DNA of 64,000 bases. Source: Elmis aenea. Taxonomy: Eukaryota > Arthropoda > Insecta > Coleoptera > Elmidae. Position 1 is the stretch's first letter, and every line of letters starts with the position of its first letter. Below the pieces are notes generated by a model. The model searched no databases. It was not told the origin of the DNA and was given only the letters and a program-made list of their open reading frames with translations. The stretch is from contig OX393579.1 in the NCBI GenBank assembly GCA_947652605.1, positions 45,204,970-45,268,969 of the forward strand, in the 5' to 3' direction. Below, in pieces: positions 36,372 through 47,415 of the stretch. Made by a program: the position numbers and the translations under genes.

Positions 36372-37239
36372 TATGAATAGTTTACACGATTCAAAAGTGG
36401 TCGTAAGTCAGTTCAAGACGATCGTCGACCAGAAAGGCCTTCGACGTCAACTGATGACACTAACACTCAGAAAATTAATGATCGATTTTGATGGCGTTGT
36501 GCATTTTGTATTTTTGCCCCAATGGTAAACAATCAACCGAAGGGGTGTTGAAAAAGTTGTAAGGAAAATTCGCAAGAAGAGACCAGCGTTGTGGCGCGAC
36601 AAAACGTTACGGCTAGAAGACAGGCTATCTCGAAGTTGTTTCATTTATTTACTGAGTAAGAAAGTCTACGAGGTTCGCATTACGGAGGAGTACGCAATAC
36701 CGTAATGCGCAGCCTCATAACCACAGTTCGAACTACACAACGTCATTCATCATCCATCATCGCTACCATCCACAGTGTTGTTCACCAAGGGACTTTTCCC
36801 GACCCGGCGCCTCCACTGTGACACCCGTCACCTCCGCCATTCGCCTTTTCTTCTTTGTGACACCACCACGACAACGCGCCTGCCCACTCAGCCTTGACAA
36901 TTTGCGAGTTTTGTTCAAAAAATCAAATGAATGTCCTCCCCCAGCCTCCCTACTCACCTGACCTGGCCCTGTGTGACGTATTTTATTCCCCAAATTAAAG
37001 TGGTGCTTAAAGGACGTCGTTTTGACACTATTGACGATATTAAAGAGAATTCGGCACGGAAATAGAAGGCGATACCCAAAGAAACATTCCAGGACTATAT
37101 GGCAAAGTGAAAAAACCGCTGGAATAAGGGCATTTATAGAGAAGGGGGCTACTTTGAAAGAGATAAAGACCAATAAGTTGTAATTACTATAAAATAAATG
37201 TATTTACAAACAGTTCGGTTGTTTTGTGAACAGACCTCG
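36372..37239 (+). pseudogene. Mariner transposase copy 2 of a head-to-head pair
   Basis: Plus-strand, different mariner lineage. It starts inside the HTH (YE-stop-FTRFKSGRKSVQDDRRPERP), then breaks. Later pieces are readable as VVRKIRKKRPALWRDKT (36558-36610), YSPDLALCDVFYSPKLKW in mixed frames near 36945-37010, and FDTIDDIKENSARK with AIPKETFQDYMAKW near 37020-37110. The third catalytic block survives, but the middle, including the first Asp block, is deleted or unreadable. The right end GTGAACAGACCTCGTA near 37239 is a mariner terminal repeat. A GC-rich insert of unknown origin occupies about 36770-36930. Confidence 0.75.
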
Positions 37240-37704
37240 TATATAGCGCATTTAAATTATCCTCTGTGTTTTTATTAATGTCAACCGTAGCTGACTATAA
37301 AATTATTGAATTTCTTATTTAATAATGTAGTTAATTAAAAAATACAACAGTTAATATTTTTTAACAGTTTTTCATTTTAAATCATTAACCATAATACATA
37401 AACCATATGTATTTAATAAATAAGCAGTTGTCATAATTACACAAATACATTATATTACTAAACAGTAAGAAAAACTTTATAAACCAAAGTCAAAAAGGTT
37501 ACAGATAGTTTTTTTCTACTCTATATGCAAGTTAGGTGCGACTGTAAGAGTTACTAGTATAACGGCAAACGCATAAATATTTTTTTAGTACAATTCCTGC
37601 AGTTTATAAAAATTCTGCATAAAAGGTATTAATACGCTTCCCGCCGGAGACCGCCGGTCGCTTGATCGGGTATTAATACGCTTCCCGCACGAAATGTGTT
37701 AACA

Positions 37705-38175
37705 TACATTGCTTGTTTGCAAATCATAGCAATCATAATACAAAGCCATGAAGTAAATTACACATGTGTGCATATGTTTTAGAATTAAACCAACGCAAAG
37801 TCATTGTAGTTAACCGGGTAAAAAACATAATATCTATTCTCAAACTTGGGATGTAAAAAAAAGTATGGGAAGAATCTGTAAAAATGGATATAAAATTATA
37901 TTCAGACACAATTTTCAGAGTAATTGTCTAACAAAAATGATTGCTGAAATTCAATTTGGATCATCTAACCCTTTTTTTTTAAAGGATTTCTGAATAAAAT
38001 AAAGAGATTAAAATTGAACCATATTTACCATAAAGCAAAATTTTATTGATTTGCAGAAGATGATAAAAATTTGTTTCCTTTACGGGTTCCAGCAAGAAGA
38101 TTCCGCTTGTTATAAGAGCTAATGGGTTTAAATTTTGTAAACCGCTAAATTTCATGTCGATTAGGCAAAATATGA
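37705..38175. other. AT-rich sequence, nothing recognised
   Basis: No exon or element end supported. Confidence 0.4.
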
Positions 38176-38560
38176 AATACAGGGAGCTCGCGATATAAGC
38201 AACTAATGACTACCAATTCCAATTTTGAAAGTTGCCTATAAAGTGAAAGTTGCTTGTATGATAGAAATAGACACAGTTCTAGGGAACTTGCACAACTCAC
38301 TGGTTTTCGTACCATCTTCTATTTTCTTCAATATTTCAATATTTGCGTTTAATACTAAGAAGACTTTCTTGCTTTTACTATTGTAAATCCAGTGCTGCAG
38401 ATACCAAATTTCGTTGTAATATTCTTCTAGATATTTGTCTGTTTCCATACTTTTGTGCAACACTGTATATGGGTAAAGAAAGACATATTTTTAAATATCA
38501 CATTGACAGCACAACTGATAGTTGTTTATATGGCATATTCTGATCAAATAGTTGCTTATA

Positions 38561-40392
38561 CAGGGTGAGTCATTAGTGGCGGATCGGCCGATTGTGGCTA
38601 AACGGTTTGAGATAGAAAGTTGATTCAAACGGTATTCCCTACAGTTTTTTCTTCCGAACACGATAAAAATATTTTGAAATATACAGGGTGAGTCACCTCT
38701 CTGGAACCAATAGCAACTTTTATATTTCAAATACAACACCCCATTTTTTATTTAATATTCTTAACCGCCTTCATTTTAGCTTTACATCGATATAAAATAG
38801 TACAGGTTTTTATGCGGCCTTGTCACTAAAAAAAATAATTTTCAAAATTTTTCAAGGTTTTAAGTCTTTATTTAAAAAATTCTCCTGAAGTCATTTTTCG
38901 AAGCACAGAGTTGTAATTTGGTAGGGACATGCAGAAAACATTCTCTATTCGCTCGATACGAAAAAGTTTGAATCACGCATACAGGGTGTTCATAAATAGG
39001 TGGCAACTTTCCTGATTTTCAAAAGCTCGTAATTCAATTTTTTTAAATGCAAACCCCTGTATTTTCGTATGTCATGGAATTCGTCTTCAAGAGAGCTTCA
39101 TTTTTTGTTAAGTATGTCCTATGTCCTATACCAAAAACTCTTACTTTTCGTGATATTCGACTTTTGTTTTCTAATCGTTATTAAAGCAATTAGGATGCCG
39201 TGGAAATCGAAAAAGTTGACTGTTCACTTCACTAACGTCAAAAACTTGTAATTTATTTCTGAATTATAGCATTTCCACAATTAATTTCATTTTACAAGAG
39301 CAAATTGATATGGTTTATTGCTTGAGAGAAGGCGAAAGAAATCCTTTGCTAGCGGCAAGGATTTACGCACATTTTGATTAATATGCACTTACAGGCTAAC
39401 TAGTTTATTCAATTTTATACAGCAATGATTTTTTTATGTTCTATTATTTTATTTACAGAATTTATTTAATGTTTTTTTTGTGGTTTCAACAAATAATTTG
39501 TCTTCCATTTTCCATTTTTCTTCGCGCTCCCTTAAGGTTTAGAAACACTAGTAAAGTTCAAAACAATAATAAAATTGATTTGGTTGGCAATTTATTTATT
39601 GCTTATAAGTGAATCCACAAGACTTAAGTATCTACCTACTTTTAGTAATTAAATACACGGAACGGTGAATAAACCATGTTAATTTGCTCTTGTAAAGTGA
39701 AATTAATTGTGGAAATGCTATATTCAAGAATTAAATGACAACGTTAGTGAAGTGAACAGTAGATTTTCGAGCTTTAATAATGATTAGAAGAAAAAATGTC
39801 GAATATCTCGAAAAGTACGAGTTTTTGGTATAGGACATACTTAACAAAAAATGAAGCTCTCTTGAAGACGAATTCCATGACATACGAAAATACAGGGGTT
39901 TGCATTAAAAAAAATTGAATTACGAGCTTTTGAAAATCAGGAAAGTTGCCACCTATTTATGAACACCCTGTATGCGTGATTCAAACTTTTTCGTATCGAG
40001 CGAATAGAGCAATGTTTTCTGCATGTCCTTACCAAATTACAACTCTGTGCTTCGAAAAATGACTTCAGGAGAATTTTTTAAATAAAGTCTTAAAACCTTG
40101 AAAAATTTTGAAAATTATTTTTTTTAGTGACAAGGCCGCATAAAAACCTGTACTATTTTATGTCGATGTAAAGCTAAAATGAAGGCGGTCAAGAATATTA
40201 AATAAAAAATGGGGTGTTGTATTTGAAATATAAAAGTTGCTATTGGTTCCAGAGAGGTGACTCACCCTGTATATTTCAAAATATTTTTATCGTGTTCGGA
40301 AGAAAAAACTGTAGGGAATACCGTTTGAATCAACTTTCTATCTCAAACCGTTTAGCCACAATCGGCCGATCCGCCACTAATGACTCACCCTG
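38561..40392. mobile_element. 1.8 kb fold-back element with ~730-bp inverted arms
   Basis: TA (38559-38560, 40393-40394) flanks CAGGGTGAGTCATTAGTGGC at both ends in inverse. Arms 38561-39306 and 39681-40392 match almost completely, with one indel cluster near 39180. The 374-bp loop begins with a transposase start. A second CAGGGTGAGTCA motif lies inside each arm (38691 and 40261), next to TATA. Confidence 0.92.
39295..39384 (+). pseudogene. Remnant of transposase N terminus in fold-back loop
   Basis: Readable as QIDMVYCLREGERNPLLAAR followed by IYAHFD and a stop. This matches the start of the HTH (DUF4817-type) domain of mariner-superfamily transposases such as the one at 26567-27621. Only about 25 codons remain; everything downstream is deleted. 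The upstream part of the frame lies in the left arm. Confidence 0.65.
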
Positions 40393-40396
40393 TATA

Positions 40397-40666
40397 CGTT
40401 GTGTCCAAAAGGTATGGAATATGCTATTTATATCTGAGTAAATATGCACTTTAGGGAAAAACTTTTTGAATAAAAGTTGTTTAGTACTTAGTTTTCCACC
40501 ATAAGACCAATTTAAATTCTATTTTTTCGAATAACAAAAGCGCAATGAAAAACAATTGAATTTTTTTAAATGACAAGACACCAAACAACTTTTATTCAAA
40601 ACATTTTACCCTAAAGTGGATATTTACTGAGATATATAGTATATTCCATACCTTTTGAACACGCTG
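40397..40666. mobile_element. 270-bp MITE with ~85-bp inverted ends
   Basis: Arms share GTATGGAATATnCTAT and ACTTTAGGGnAAAA, ending in GAATAAAAGTTGTTT in inverse. TA flanks (40395-40396, 40667-40668). It abuts the fold-back element's right TA. No coding. Confidence 0.82.
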
Positions 40667-40729
40667 TATTACTTATAGTAAGTGGTGTTTATGAGAGTTG
40701 CTCATAACGCAAGCTCACTGTATATTGAA

Positions 40730-41900
40730 CAGCTTCGTACCTTTAATTAACAATCTGATTTTGAAAAAATCTTCTCAATTTTATTTCGAGTTTTCATAAA
40801 CACTTTTCAATACATGGTATCTCTAATATTTTTTCGGATTATTAACCCACGCTCCTTCTCCTATAATAAGCGAGATTTCAGTGTTGGAACTCGATTTTCC
40901 ATCAGTCTATGCCTGAATGTTGTTTTCAGAAAACAAGCATCTTGGGAAAATTTTTATATCTCTGTTTTTGTAGTCTTTTTAAGAACGAATAACACATGCG
41001 TTATACATTCTTACTCGAGTTAAGATTCAACAAAGATGTTTACATGGTCATCCCAATTAAAATTTTTGATGTAAATAATAATAGTGGACGCCGTCTGTTG
41101 CGTCCTCCACCAATCTTCTTGTGAACATATCCGACACGATGTCGTGAGTTCAGACACCGTATTTCCTAGCACATCCCGTTATCCGTAATTTTAGAACAGT
41201 TTGAACACGATAATGTACATTTAATTATTATTTGAGACGTTCGCAAGTAAACATTTCAGGCATTTTTCCATCTGCAACGAAACGTACCACTTCCGTATAT
41301 AAATATTCGTGTGTGTTTTGTTATTTTACTTGGTCAATTTGCTCCAGTTCGTTGGCATTGTTGGCAAGTGTTAACATCTCGACCTCGAGTTATTATTTTA
41401 AGCAGTGCCAATATTTATAAATATTTAGACTAGTATTTCTTTGTGAGTGGCCGATGATGTGTTTTGATTTTTCAGAATTTTGAGCGTACGTTTTTTCTGT
41501 TTATTGTCCTTGCACAAAAGTTATTTGCCTTTAATCAAAACACAGACTGAACAAATACAATTTTTTCTCAATAACACATAAATTGTCATTTTAAGGATAC
41601 AAAGTATAAATTAGTAGCTATTTTTCCCTGAAAACGTAAAACCGAAAATAACAAGATTTCTTTGAAATGTAAAAGTTAAAAGTTACTTTGACGTTAGAGT
41701 TTACAGATCAGACTTAAAAAGCCTTTCATACAATCAAAAATAGGAACAATAATGTTAAGCTTTTTTTAATCACTAGAGAACTTTTTTTTTTAAACTTGAC
41801 CCACGTCTTGTACAAGGTACGTTCAAATGAAAACCGCAAATGAATTTTTACTGCGTATCAGTGGCGGAGCTTTTTGGCGCCCTATAAATTTTTATATTAA
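40730..41900. other. Sequence with no recognised feature
   Basis: Short open frames only. 41100-41450 is slightly less AT-rich. No family recognised. Confidence 0.35.
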
Positions 41901-41903
41901 ACA

Positions 41904-43345
41904 GCGTCATTCAAAAAGTCTGCAACAAATGAAAACATTTTTGATAAATATTTCTCAAAATTTTTTATTTTTGATAAAAGTTGGTGCATGATCTAAAACA
42001 AATTTTAAGGGGAAAAAAGTTCAGTAAAATAGATTTTGAGATTTTAAATCTACTCACAAGAGTAAAGTGCCTTATTTTGGAAGCTATATAGGAAAAAGTT
42101 GTCTAGAATTCAAAAATAACGCCAAAATGAAAATTCCAATTTTGAATGTTGCAGCAATTCCAACATTCAAAAAGTCGGCAACAAATGGAAAAGTTTTTTG
42201 TTATCCACATCTCAAAAAATGTTATTCCTAAAAATGTTGCATACCCTAAAACTAATTTTAAGATGAAAATAGTGTAAAAAAAATCATGACACTAGATTTT
42301 AGCGATTTTAGAAATATTCGTAAGAGTAAAGTGCCCTTATTTTAAAGGTTACAAATAAAGTTCACAGGAAAAAAATGTTTGGAATTCCAAAATAAGCCCA
42401 AATATAAAAAATTAACGTTAAGATTCCAATTTTTATTTTTGTAGTAATTTTAACATTCAAAAAGTCGACAACAAATGGAAAAGTTTTTTTAAATCCATAT
42501 CTCAGAACATTTTATTGCTAAAAAAGTTGGTGCATAACCTAAAACTAATTTTAAAATGCAAAATAGTGTAATAAAAATTCATGACACTAGATTTTAGCGA
42601 TTTTAGAAATATTCGTAAGAGTAAAGTGCCCTTATTTTAAGAGTTACAAATAAAGTTTACAGAAAAAAGTTGTTTAGAATTCCAAAATAAGTCCAAATAT
42701 AAAAAATTAACGTTAAAATTTTAATTTTAATTTTTGTAGTAATTTTCACATTCAAAAGTCGACAACACATGGAAAACTTTTTTTTTATCCATACCTCAGA
42801 ACATTTTATTGCTAAAAAAGTTGGTGCATAACCTAAAACTAATTTTAAGATGAAAAATAGTGTAATAAAAATTCATGACACCAGATTTTAGCGATTTTAC
42901 AAATATTCTTAAGAGTAAAGTGCCCCTATTTAAAGAGTTACAAATAAAGTTTACAGGGAAAAGTTGTTTAGAATTCCAAAATAAGTCTAAATATAAAAAA
43001 CTAACGTTAAAATTCCAATTTTTATATTTGTAGTAATTTTAATAAACATTTAAAAATTTGACAACAAATGGAAAAGAGTAAAGTGCCCTATTTTAAGAGT
43101 TTCAAATAAATTTTAGGGGATAATGCATAGTGTTTAGATATAGTACTAAATATTAAATATGGGTTTTCTAAAAACAAATTTCAACTCTTAAAATAAGAGC
43201 ACTTTACTCTTGCAAATATTTTTGATATCGCCAAGATCTAGTGTCATATGTTACTATTAAACTTTTTTTATCTTAAAACTAGTTTTAGGCCATGAACTTT
43301 TTTGTTAAGACTAAATTTTTTTGACAAATCGATAATAATTTGACC
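41904..43345. repeat. Tandem array of transposon-end units, ~256-298 bp period
   Basis: The unit begins CATTCAAAAAGTCnnCAACA at 41908, 42164, 42454, 42749 and 43047 (the last two diverged). Each holds AAAGTTGGTGCATAACCTAA, GACACTAGATTTTAGCGATT and AAGAGTAAAGTGCCCTTATT in that order. The final unit is cut short, and an inverted unit follows at about 43165-43345. The first unit starts ACAGCGTCATT, which also ends a related inverted fragment at 57535-57657, so the array derives from a transposon terminus. Confidence 0.88.
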
Positions 43346-43545
43346 ACCCGGGGCAGCTTCAGAATCATTATTACTTTGAATAAAATATTCTTACATATCA
43401 TACTTTTCGTAATATTCGTAAGCCATTTCGTGTTTTAAGGTACGAAAATAGAAACAAAACAATTAAACGTGATTGTTTCTGTAAAATTATCGTTAAAACA
43501 ACAGAACGACAGTTTGTTTTACCAGGTATATTCTTAATAAACATA

Positions 43546-44147
43546 GGGGAAAGTCGGGTAATATCGGATAGCGGGTAATATCGGACAAGTGGTTTTTCGG
43601 GCACTTGCCATGCACAGAGGCACCTATCGCGATATTGGCTGTTGACAGCAACTAGTAGAAGGAAAACGCACACTACATTAGAATGCGTCGTTTCCGTGTG
43701 TCAAAGCAATAAAGTTTTTTCTGTTTAGAGAGTGTTTTTTCGTGGACGAAGCTAAGTTTGGAGTGCTGATCCTGCTTAAACGTACAAGTACAATCACTTT
43801 CTAAGTGTATTGGTAGCAACAAGAAATAATTTTTTTAATGTTTTACGCTTAAATCTGATCAGGCCTGGACAGTAATAAAAACTTGTTTGGATAACCAAAA
43901 ATATGTAATTTTCTAAACATTAAATCATGTCTGGTATAACCCTCCAACTTTTTGAATGGGCAAAAAGTAAGGTCTTTTTCGATTGCCTAAAAATGGTAAA
44001 AAAATTCCCCCTAAAGGTAATTGCTTTTATGGGTGTTTGTACAACATATCTAAGTATGCTTTGATGCGTAGTATGGTCAAATTGAGCCTTTAACAAATTC
44101 ACAAATAGTGAAAAAGCTTAACCGTCCGATATAACCCGACCTTCCCC
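43546..44147. mobile_element. pogo/Tigger-like MITE, 602 bp
   Basis: The ends GGGGAAAGTCGGGTAATATC and, inverse, GGGGAAGGTCGGGTTATATC are flanked by TA (43544-43545, 44148-44149). The motif GGGTAATATCGGA is repeated at the left end (43556, 43575). Design resembles the elements at 14367 and 54949. No transposase recognised. Confidence 0.87.
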
Positions 44148-44207
44148 TAAGTCTACTACTGGAAAAAAAGTGAAATATGAAAAATGACTTAATTTTTGTT
44201 ATAATGA

Positions 44208-44513
44208 GTATAATGTAAGGAAAATGAATAAATCGACCTCACATGATATATATTATTGGAATGAGGAAAAAAATCCTCTTTCTCGTGATGCCACAGCCAA
44301 CTACATATGGGTTTTATTTAAAAAAATACAACTTTATGTCACAACTCGAATTTCGAATATTTTTTTTGAAAAATTGTCTGCGCCGCTGCATTCTTATCAA
44401 AAAAAGGCCTGTAGAACGTCAAAAATATTTTTCTTTATTTTCATAAAATGGCGAGATATAGTCATAAAACGAAATATCGAAAAATCGAGTATCCTACAAT
44501 TTGTTTTTTTAGT
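44208..44513. repeat. Second copy of the 19169-19633 repeat, left arm missing
   Basis: Shares ATAATGTAAGGAAAATnAATAAATCGACC, CCTCTTTCTCGTGATGCCAC and TTTATGTCACAACTCGAATT with 19350-19633, same orientation. The left arm present at 19169 is absent here. Confidence 0.85.
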
Positions 44514-44519
44514 AAATAA

Positions 44520-45715
44520 ATTTTCAAATAATTTATTCACTTGGGGCCCATGTACAATTTTCCCCCGAGTACGTCTGTCGTCGCCCTTGGGAGCATCATC
44601 GTTAATATGGGTATTTTCAAGATGGATTCTTACAAAGCACGCAAAACACAAGTCTGCTAATTTAACCATCCTTCTATCTTTAACGGATTCGAACATACCC
44701 ATGTTCATGTTGTAATAAAGCTACTGATGTTGAGAACAGAAATGAACCAAATATACCCTAAAATATTGAGAACAAGACAAGAATTGTGCGATAACTCCAA
44801 GTATTACGTTGTCTAGAAAAACATCTCATTAAAGTTTCAGAGATAATCTTTCCTTGAGGTGTTTTCGTCGCCTTTGAAAAATCTCCATAAATGTCGTCGC
44901 ATAAATCCATGTAGCAGGAGCCGATTTTTTTTACGAAAATAAATTCTTGTTGAATTATTACGTGTTTTGTTTGTTATTTTTCCCCGCTAAGACCGCTGTT
45001 TCCGAATGATTAATTATCGTAGAAGTACTGGTTAAGGAACCGTATAAATCACAGTGGCATATGCACCTAAAAGTGTGTAAAGTTGGTATAAATAACCGTG
45101 GCTTCCTCTTCGTTAAACGCCATAATTACACGGTCTTTTTGTGCGTCCGCAACAATAAGCGACGTGACGTTGACTTTTATTAGAAGTATTAAGTGCCAGC
45201 ATAGTCTAGACGTCTAGATTTAATGGATCTTTTCACAAGCGACCGTTTGATATGAATAGAGCGGATATTAAAAATATCTCCCTGTAAGTGGCTTAACTTC
45301 AATTCTCATGCAAATGGGCGAATTTACAGTTTTTTATTGTTCGCAAGTTGCTATCAAGATAAATTTCTTGTTATCACAAAGAAGTGTTTGTGTACTCGTT
45401 ACTAGAAGATCAGGGAGCTTTTAATGATTATTAAATACTTTTTTGAAAGGGATCGTGCAATAATTACTTTATTAATATTAATAATCTTGTTGTAAATATT
45501 AATTAGCACTTATTGTCAGATTTGCAGGATTACTGTAAGATTTGCAGGATACTTTAAGATCGCCAGTATTCATTTTAAATCGTGATATAAATTCAAAGGT
45601 CTAAGTAAATACCAGATTAACCTTTTTTTAATGAAAGATTCAGTACCAAGCAATTTTGTTTGTAAAAATAGCAGCCTAACAGGTGGAGTTGTACAGCGTG
45701 GGCAAATTTTGATGT
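44520..45715. other. Sequence with no recognised feature
   Basis: Open frames near 44397-44715 overlap the repeat and are not convincing. Nothing else supported. Confidence 0.35.
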
Positions 45716-45839
45716 TTTCATCAGGGGTTTGTAGCGGAGCTGGAGCACGGAGCAGTGGAGCAATGGGTTTTTGCCCGGAGCAGGAACGGAGTTCAGAGCA
45801 AATAATTTTGATTGCTCCACTGCTCCAGTTTATTATGTA

Positions 45840-47012
45840 CAGGGTGGACCAAATTCGAATGTTTTACGGGGTATCTCGGTTACCGTAATAAACAGCGAAA
45901 ATCTGATTTCCGTCTCTTGGGGTATTTTTTTGAGCAAAGACCGCCTATGCAATCAGATTTTTTCTATCTGATTCCATTTTGGCACTACAGACGAAAAATG
46001 AAATTTCATCATTTTTGAAAATTTGCTGTAACTTCTTTATTTATTAAATTAGAACAAAATGTTATGAAGGTTTTTTATACAGATTTTTATGCTTAATTTA
46101 AAAACAAAAGTAATTTTTTCTTAGCCACCTTGACTTTCGAGATATGGAGTAAACTTACATTTTTTAAAATAGAAAACCTAGTTGGCCATGACTTTATGTG
46201 AAAGAGTATTTTTTTAGCTTTTCAAAAATATATGGTTTTGTATATTTTTTGCAAAAAATAGCCAAGATATCGCCAATTTTGTAAAAATTCGATCATCAAA
46301 GTTAGCCATGATTTCGTAAACAAGTGATGTTTGCAATTATTAAACAACTAAACGTCATTTCGAACTTTTAAGCAAATCCGTGTATTCTTTTGTATTTTAT
46401 AACTGTTTATTGTGGTATTGTGAACATGGCTAAATCTGAACTTTTTGAAAAGTTTAAAATGTTAGAATATTACTTTGTAAGTGATAAAAACGTAGCGGCT
46501 GTTCCAGAATTTACTTGGCAATGACGTTTAGTTGTTTAATAATTGCAAACATCACTTGTTTACGAAATCATGGCAAACTTTAATGATTGAATTTTTACAA
46601 AATTGGCCATATCTTGGTTATTTTTTGCAAAAAATATATAAAACTATATATTTTTGAAAAGCTAAAAAAATACTCTATTCTATTTAAAAAAATGTAAGTT
46701 TACTCCATATCTCGAAAGTCAAGGTAGCTATGAAAAAATTACTTTTGTTTTTGAATTAAGCATAAAAATCTGTATAAAAAACCTTAATAACATTTTGTTC
46801 TAATTAAATAAATAAAGAAGTTACAGCAAATTTTCAAAAATTATGAAATTTCATTTTTCGTCTGTAGTGCCAAAATGGAATCCGATAGAAAAAATCTGAT
46901 TGCATAGGCGGTCTTTGCTCAAAAAAATACCCCAAGAGACTGAAATCAGATTTTCGCTATTTATTACGGTAACCGAGATACCCTGTAAAACATTCGAATT
47001 TGGTCCACCCTG
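45840..47012. mobile_element. 1.17 kb fold-back element with ~510-bp inverted arms
   Basis: TA (45838-45839, 47013-47014) flanks CAGGGTGGACCAAATTCGAA in both orientations. Arms 45840-46365 and about 46517-47012 pair almost throughout. The ~150-bp loop holds a 33-codon transposase remnant. Inserted in a GGAGC-rich element. Confidence 0.92.
46426..46524 (+). pseudogene. Remnant of transposase N terminus in fold-back loop
   Basis: 33 codons: MAKSELFEKFKMLEYYFVSD, then KNVAAVPEFTWQ and a stop. It has the pattern of the first helices of the HTH domain in DUF4817-type mariner transposases (hydrophobic-Tyr-Tyr, Asn/Asp-x-x-Val-Ala-Ala). The remainder of the gene is deleted directly into the right arm. 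Confidence 0.55.
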
Positions 47013-47217
47013 TACAATTAAGGGAAAAAAAACAACTTTTTTAACCTTTAAAGATCAATAATTTGTTCTTTTATTTAACTTCACTGGTTTGTTAGGTTCA
47101 AATATGTATTTATAATTTTTGACCAACTTCCACATATCCGATAAAATTAAAACTTCGTTTTTAACAGGCATTTTTTTAATTAAAAGACTTGTTTTCAAAA
47201 TGTTAATAATATTTGGA

Positions 47218-47400
47218 GTGTGCGTTTTGCTTACCGTGAGTTATAACTCACTTACTAGGCACGCAGGAAGTGTTTAATGTGAGTGTACTTTGATCATTTT
47301 TTGAAAACACTGTGCTTTTTGCTTAAATTGCGTAAGGACCCACTTACTATGCATGCAGGCTGTACGGTAAGAGTCATTTACATTAGTGGTCGAGAGAAAA
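47218..47400 (+). repeat. Interspersed repeat, inverted copy of 61641-61814
   Basis: Contains two related submotifs: TTTTGCTTACCGTGAGTTAT with CACTTACTAGGCACGCAGG, and GTAAGGACCCACTTACTATG with CATGCAGGCTGTACGGTAAG. The copy at 61641 carries the same order in reverse complement. Function unknown. Confidence 0.8.
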
Positions 47401-47415
47401 AAAAATTAAATCTTA

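Larger units (their letters stand above)
34735..37698. mobile_element. piggyBac-like TTAA element carrying mariner fragments
   Basis: TTAA (34731-34734) precedes CACATTTTGTGCGGGTAGCG. On the other strand TTAA (37699-37702) precedes CACATTTCGTGCGGGAAGCG. An 18-base block around TATTAATACGCTTCCCGC occurs twice near the right end (37627, 37669). The TTAA target suggests a non-autonomous piggyBac relative, but the ends are not the usual CCC type. No piggyBac coding. The mariners at 35406-37239 account for about 1.8 kb of its length. Confidence 0.68.
38181..40720. mobile_element. Possible outer element with CAGGGAGCTCGCG ends
   Basis: The left TACAGGGAGCTCGCGATATA (38178) and the right end, read on the other strand, TACAGTGAGCTTGCGTTATG (40722) match in 16 of 20 bases. 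If real, the palindrome at 38561-40392 and the MITE at 40397-40666 sit inside it. An internal piece (38236-38470) matches 10640-10885, with shared GATATTTGTCTGTTTCCATA. Confidence 0.45.
45722..47217. mobile_element. GGAGC-rich hAT-like element copy, interrupted
   Basis: The left part (45722-45839) starts CAGGGGTTTGTAGCGGAGC and is dense in GGAGC/GCTCC. The right part (47013-47217) matches 63498-63640 (AATAATTTGTTCTT, AATTTTTGACC, CACATATCCGA, ATATTTGGAG). The 45840-47012 palindrome sits between them at TA. The right terminus is lost where the 47218 repeat begins. Confidence 0.75.

Noticed and set aside
36763..37173. 136-codon minus-strand open frame
   Set aside because: Overlaps plus-strand mariner pieces near its left part; no family resemblance of its own.
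41904..43345. CRISPR-like array
   Set aside because: Units are ~290 bp with no short repeat-spacer structure; eukaryotic transposon-derived tandem repeat.
44224..44715. 163-codon open frame
   Set aside because: Most of it lies in the repeat shared with 19350-19633, where the matching frame is not conserved.
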